From Azorinus chamasolen (taxonomy: Eukaryota > Mollusca > Bivalvia > Cardiida > Solecurtidae), in NCBI GenBank assembly GCA_963576725.1, contig OY755244.1:33948446-34012445 (forward strand): a stretch of 64,000 bases of DNA. The letters are read 5' to 3'. Each line of letters begins with the position of its first letter. Within the stretch, counting starts at the first letter, position 1. The notes beneath the pieces were generated by a model. It searched no databases. It saw nothing but the letters and a program-made list of their open reading frames with translations, and had not been told where the DNA came from. Both the position numbers and the translations under genes were made by a program. This document shows, piece by piece, positions 62,824 through 64,000 of the stretch.

Positions 62824-64000
62824 TCACTGAGCTAAAGCAGTAAATAATTTCTTCCAGAATTCATCCAAATTGTCTGGATTGGGATTCGTTGGGAATTTCA
62901 AATGTTCCTCATCAGTAAAACCTTTGAATACACCCGCTGGTAAGTCATTCAAGGACACTCCATCAAATAAAACAAACACTATCACCGGTCTCTTCGACTC
63001 AATTGACTCCATCCGTGCCATGTTCATCTCATAATCACACATGCTGTCCTTTAAGAAAGCTTTGTCTATAAGAAGGATGGCCTTGCGACTGTTAGCAATG
63101 GCGTGGAATATGTTTTTTGTTTTGCTGGCTCCGGCCTGAGAATTTCTGTCAAATACCCATAGCCGTAGTCCATAGATCCCTTCCAGATTTGGAACTAGTT
63201 GATTTTTCACAAAACCGCACATGGTGTATGCGTATGAAACGAAAGCGTCGTTCTCAAAGAGCCTTTCGAAACCTCCTTGAGCGTGTCGTCTGTGACGATT
63301 GTAATACAAGTAACGTAGTTTCCATCTGTAACGGTATATCAAGCTACAGAAAACAAGCGTACAAACTGTGGTAGAAATACTGACAGTCATCACCAACAAT
63401 GGAGTACGGTCCCGACAACTATCTTCAAGGTCATCAACTATTTCTCCTAATGATTCAGCATTATTGAAAACCTTTCGAGAACCATCTTGTAAATAGCAAT
63501 AAGTACAGTATGCGACATTAACTTTACTTGCCTTCAACATCCATCGGAGAAAGTCTACAGTTTGACATGAGCATTCAATGGGATTTCCGAATATGCTGAC
63601 TTCCACGGCACTGCACCCTCTATCAACTATACTGTCGAGGTACATCGTTAAACTCATCGGCAGATATCTGAGTTTATTATTTGATAAATCCAAGATTTTT
63701 AAACATGCCCTGGTGTTAATGGTAAAATTCACCACCTCAAGGTCGTTATTGTTTAAGTGAATATTCTCTATAGACATTTGTTTCTGGAATATATCTGTTG
63801 GCAGCTCATTGATATGATTCCTAGAAAGGTCCAGTGTTTTTAATTTTGTAAGCTTTTTGAAACTTTCGTCTGCGTGCATGGGGTTATTAGGATCCAGCGA
63901 ACGTGAAAGTATATTTCCAGATATGTTTAGATACTCCAGCTTTGGAAATTGGTGGAAAAAGGTATGGGACATGTTTGTGCAAGCATTGTCAGACAGGTCG
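62824..64000 (-). CDS. Toll-like receptor, C-terminal part (5' end outside window)
   Basis: Open from the window edge: nine further codons before the Met at 63972 read D-L-S-D-N and stay in the LRR frame. Numbered from that Met, residues 1-115 are leucine-rich repeats (L-x-x-L-x-L-S-x-N). Residues about 129-186 are an LRRCT with C134-S-C136, C156-x2-C159 and C186. Residues 192-213 are a membrane helix, followed by a basic stop-transfer stretch (R-Y-R-W-K). Residues 239-381 are a TIR domain with box 1 D-A-F-V-S-Y and box 3 F-W. Box 2 reads L-R-L-W-V-F-D-R-N-S-Q-A-G-A and lacks the usual R-D-x-x-P-G BB-loop core. TIR domains of this kind recruit adaptors such as MyD88. The stop is TGA at 62826-62824, and there is no intron in the visible part. 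Confidence 0.93.
   Translation of the reverse strand, partial: DLSDNACTNMSHTFFHQFPKLEYLNISGNILSRSLDPNNPMHADESFKKLTKLKTLDLSRNHINELPTDIFQKQMSIENIHLNNNDLEVVNFTINTRACLKILDLSNNKLRYLPMSLTMYLDSIVDRGCSAVEVSIFGNPIECSCQTVDFLRWMLKASKVNVAYCTYCYLQDGSRKVFNNAESLGEIVDDLEDSCRDRTPLLVMTVSISTTVCTLVFCSLIYRYRWKLRYLYYNRHRRHAQGGFERLFENDAFVSYAYTMCGFVKNQLVPNLEGIYGLRLWVFDRNSQAGASKTKNIFHAIANSRKAILLIDKAFLKDSMCDYEMNMARMESIESKRPVIVFVLFDGVSLNDLPAGVFKGFTDEEHLKFPTNPNPDNLDEFWKKLFTALAQ

Overview
The window looks like a stretch of a bivalve mollusc nuclear genome. The reasons are sparse, intron-split genes on the minus strand; tRNA-derived SINEs of a type found in molluscs; several elements built as tandem core repeats followed by a (CGGA/CAGA)n microsatellite, as in the bivalve 'pearl'/Helitron-related group; and a very high load of short fold-back transposons and minisatellites. 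I cannot fix the species. No bacterial, organellar or viral gene was seen.

I support three host genes, all on the minus strand. (1) A small secreted protein gene runs from 36029 down to 2408. I assembled it by eye from six short exons (145, 116, 97, 31, 108 and 97 nt) whose splice sites and phases all agree. They give a 197-residue protein with a signal peptide, one bacterial-type SH3 (SH3b) domain and two short cysteine-rich VWC-like repeats. (2) A single-exon bZIP coding region of 287 residues (43120-43983), with an NFIL3/PAR-type basic region and zipper, is preceded by a 3' splice site. About 5 kb upstream (49029-49060) lie two perfect D-box/NFIL3-type sites. (3) The 3' part of a Toll-like receptor gene (62824-64000, running off the window edge) encodes leucine-rich repeats, an LRRCT, a membrane segment and a TIR domain.

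Most of the rest is mobile or repetitive. 0.5-1.7, 5.6-6.6, 8.5-11.4, 15.4-16.6, 18.2-18.8 and 37.2-39.8 kb hold pearl-like tandem-repeat elements; the last is split by a 5'-truncated LINE. 26.6-27.4 kb is a dead Tc1-type transposase. 22.2-24.6 kb is flanked by inverted repeats. Minisatellites with 19-41 bp units occupy roughly 8 kb: 12.8, 17.2, 18.8, 19.5, 26.3, 30.7, 44.6, 47.0, 49.8, 54.0 and 60.4 kb. Two tandem segmental duplications are present (about 780-800 bp at 32.8-34.4 kb and 643 bp at 50.1-51.4 kb).

The most distinctive structure is a set of about ten fold-back element families, in some sixty copies. Five families (A-E here) begin and end in CCC...GGG flanked by TTAA, as in piggyBac-type elements. 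Three (F-H) begin and end in CAGT...ACTG flanked by TA, as in pogo/Tigger-type elements. Their flanks are unrelated, yet nearly all carry a 45-100 bp central palindrome with a GCTCC-TATA-GGAGC-like centre. Four of the TTAA families share an outer stem with the same conserved A/T asymmetry between the arms. Nested copies show target-site use directly. The shared palindrome and the SH3b gene are the two things I would look at first.
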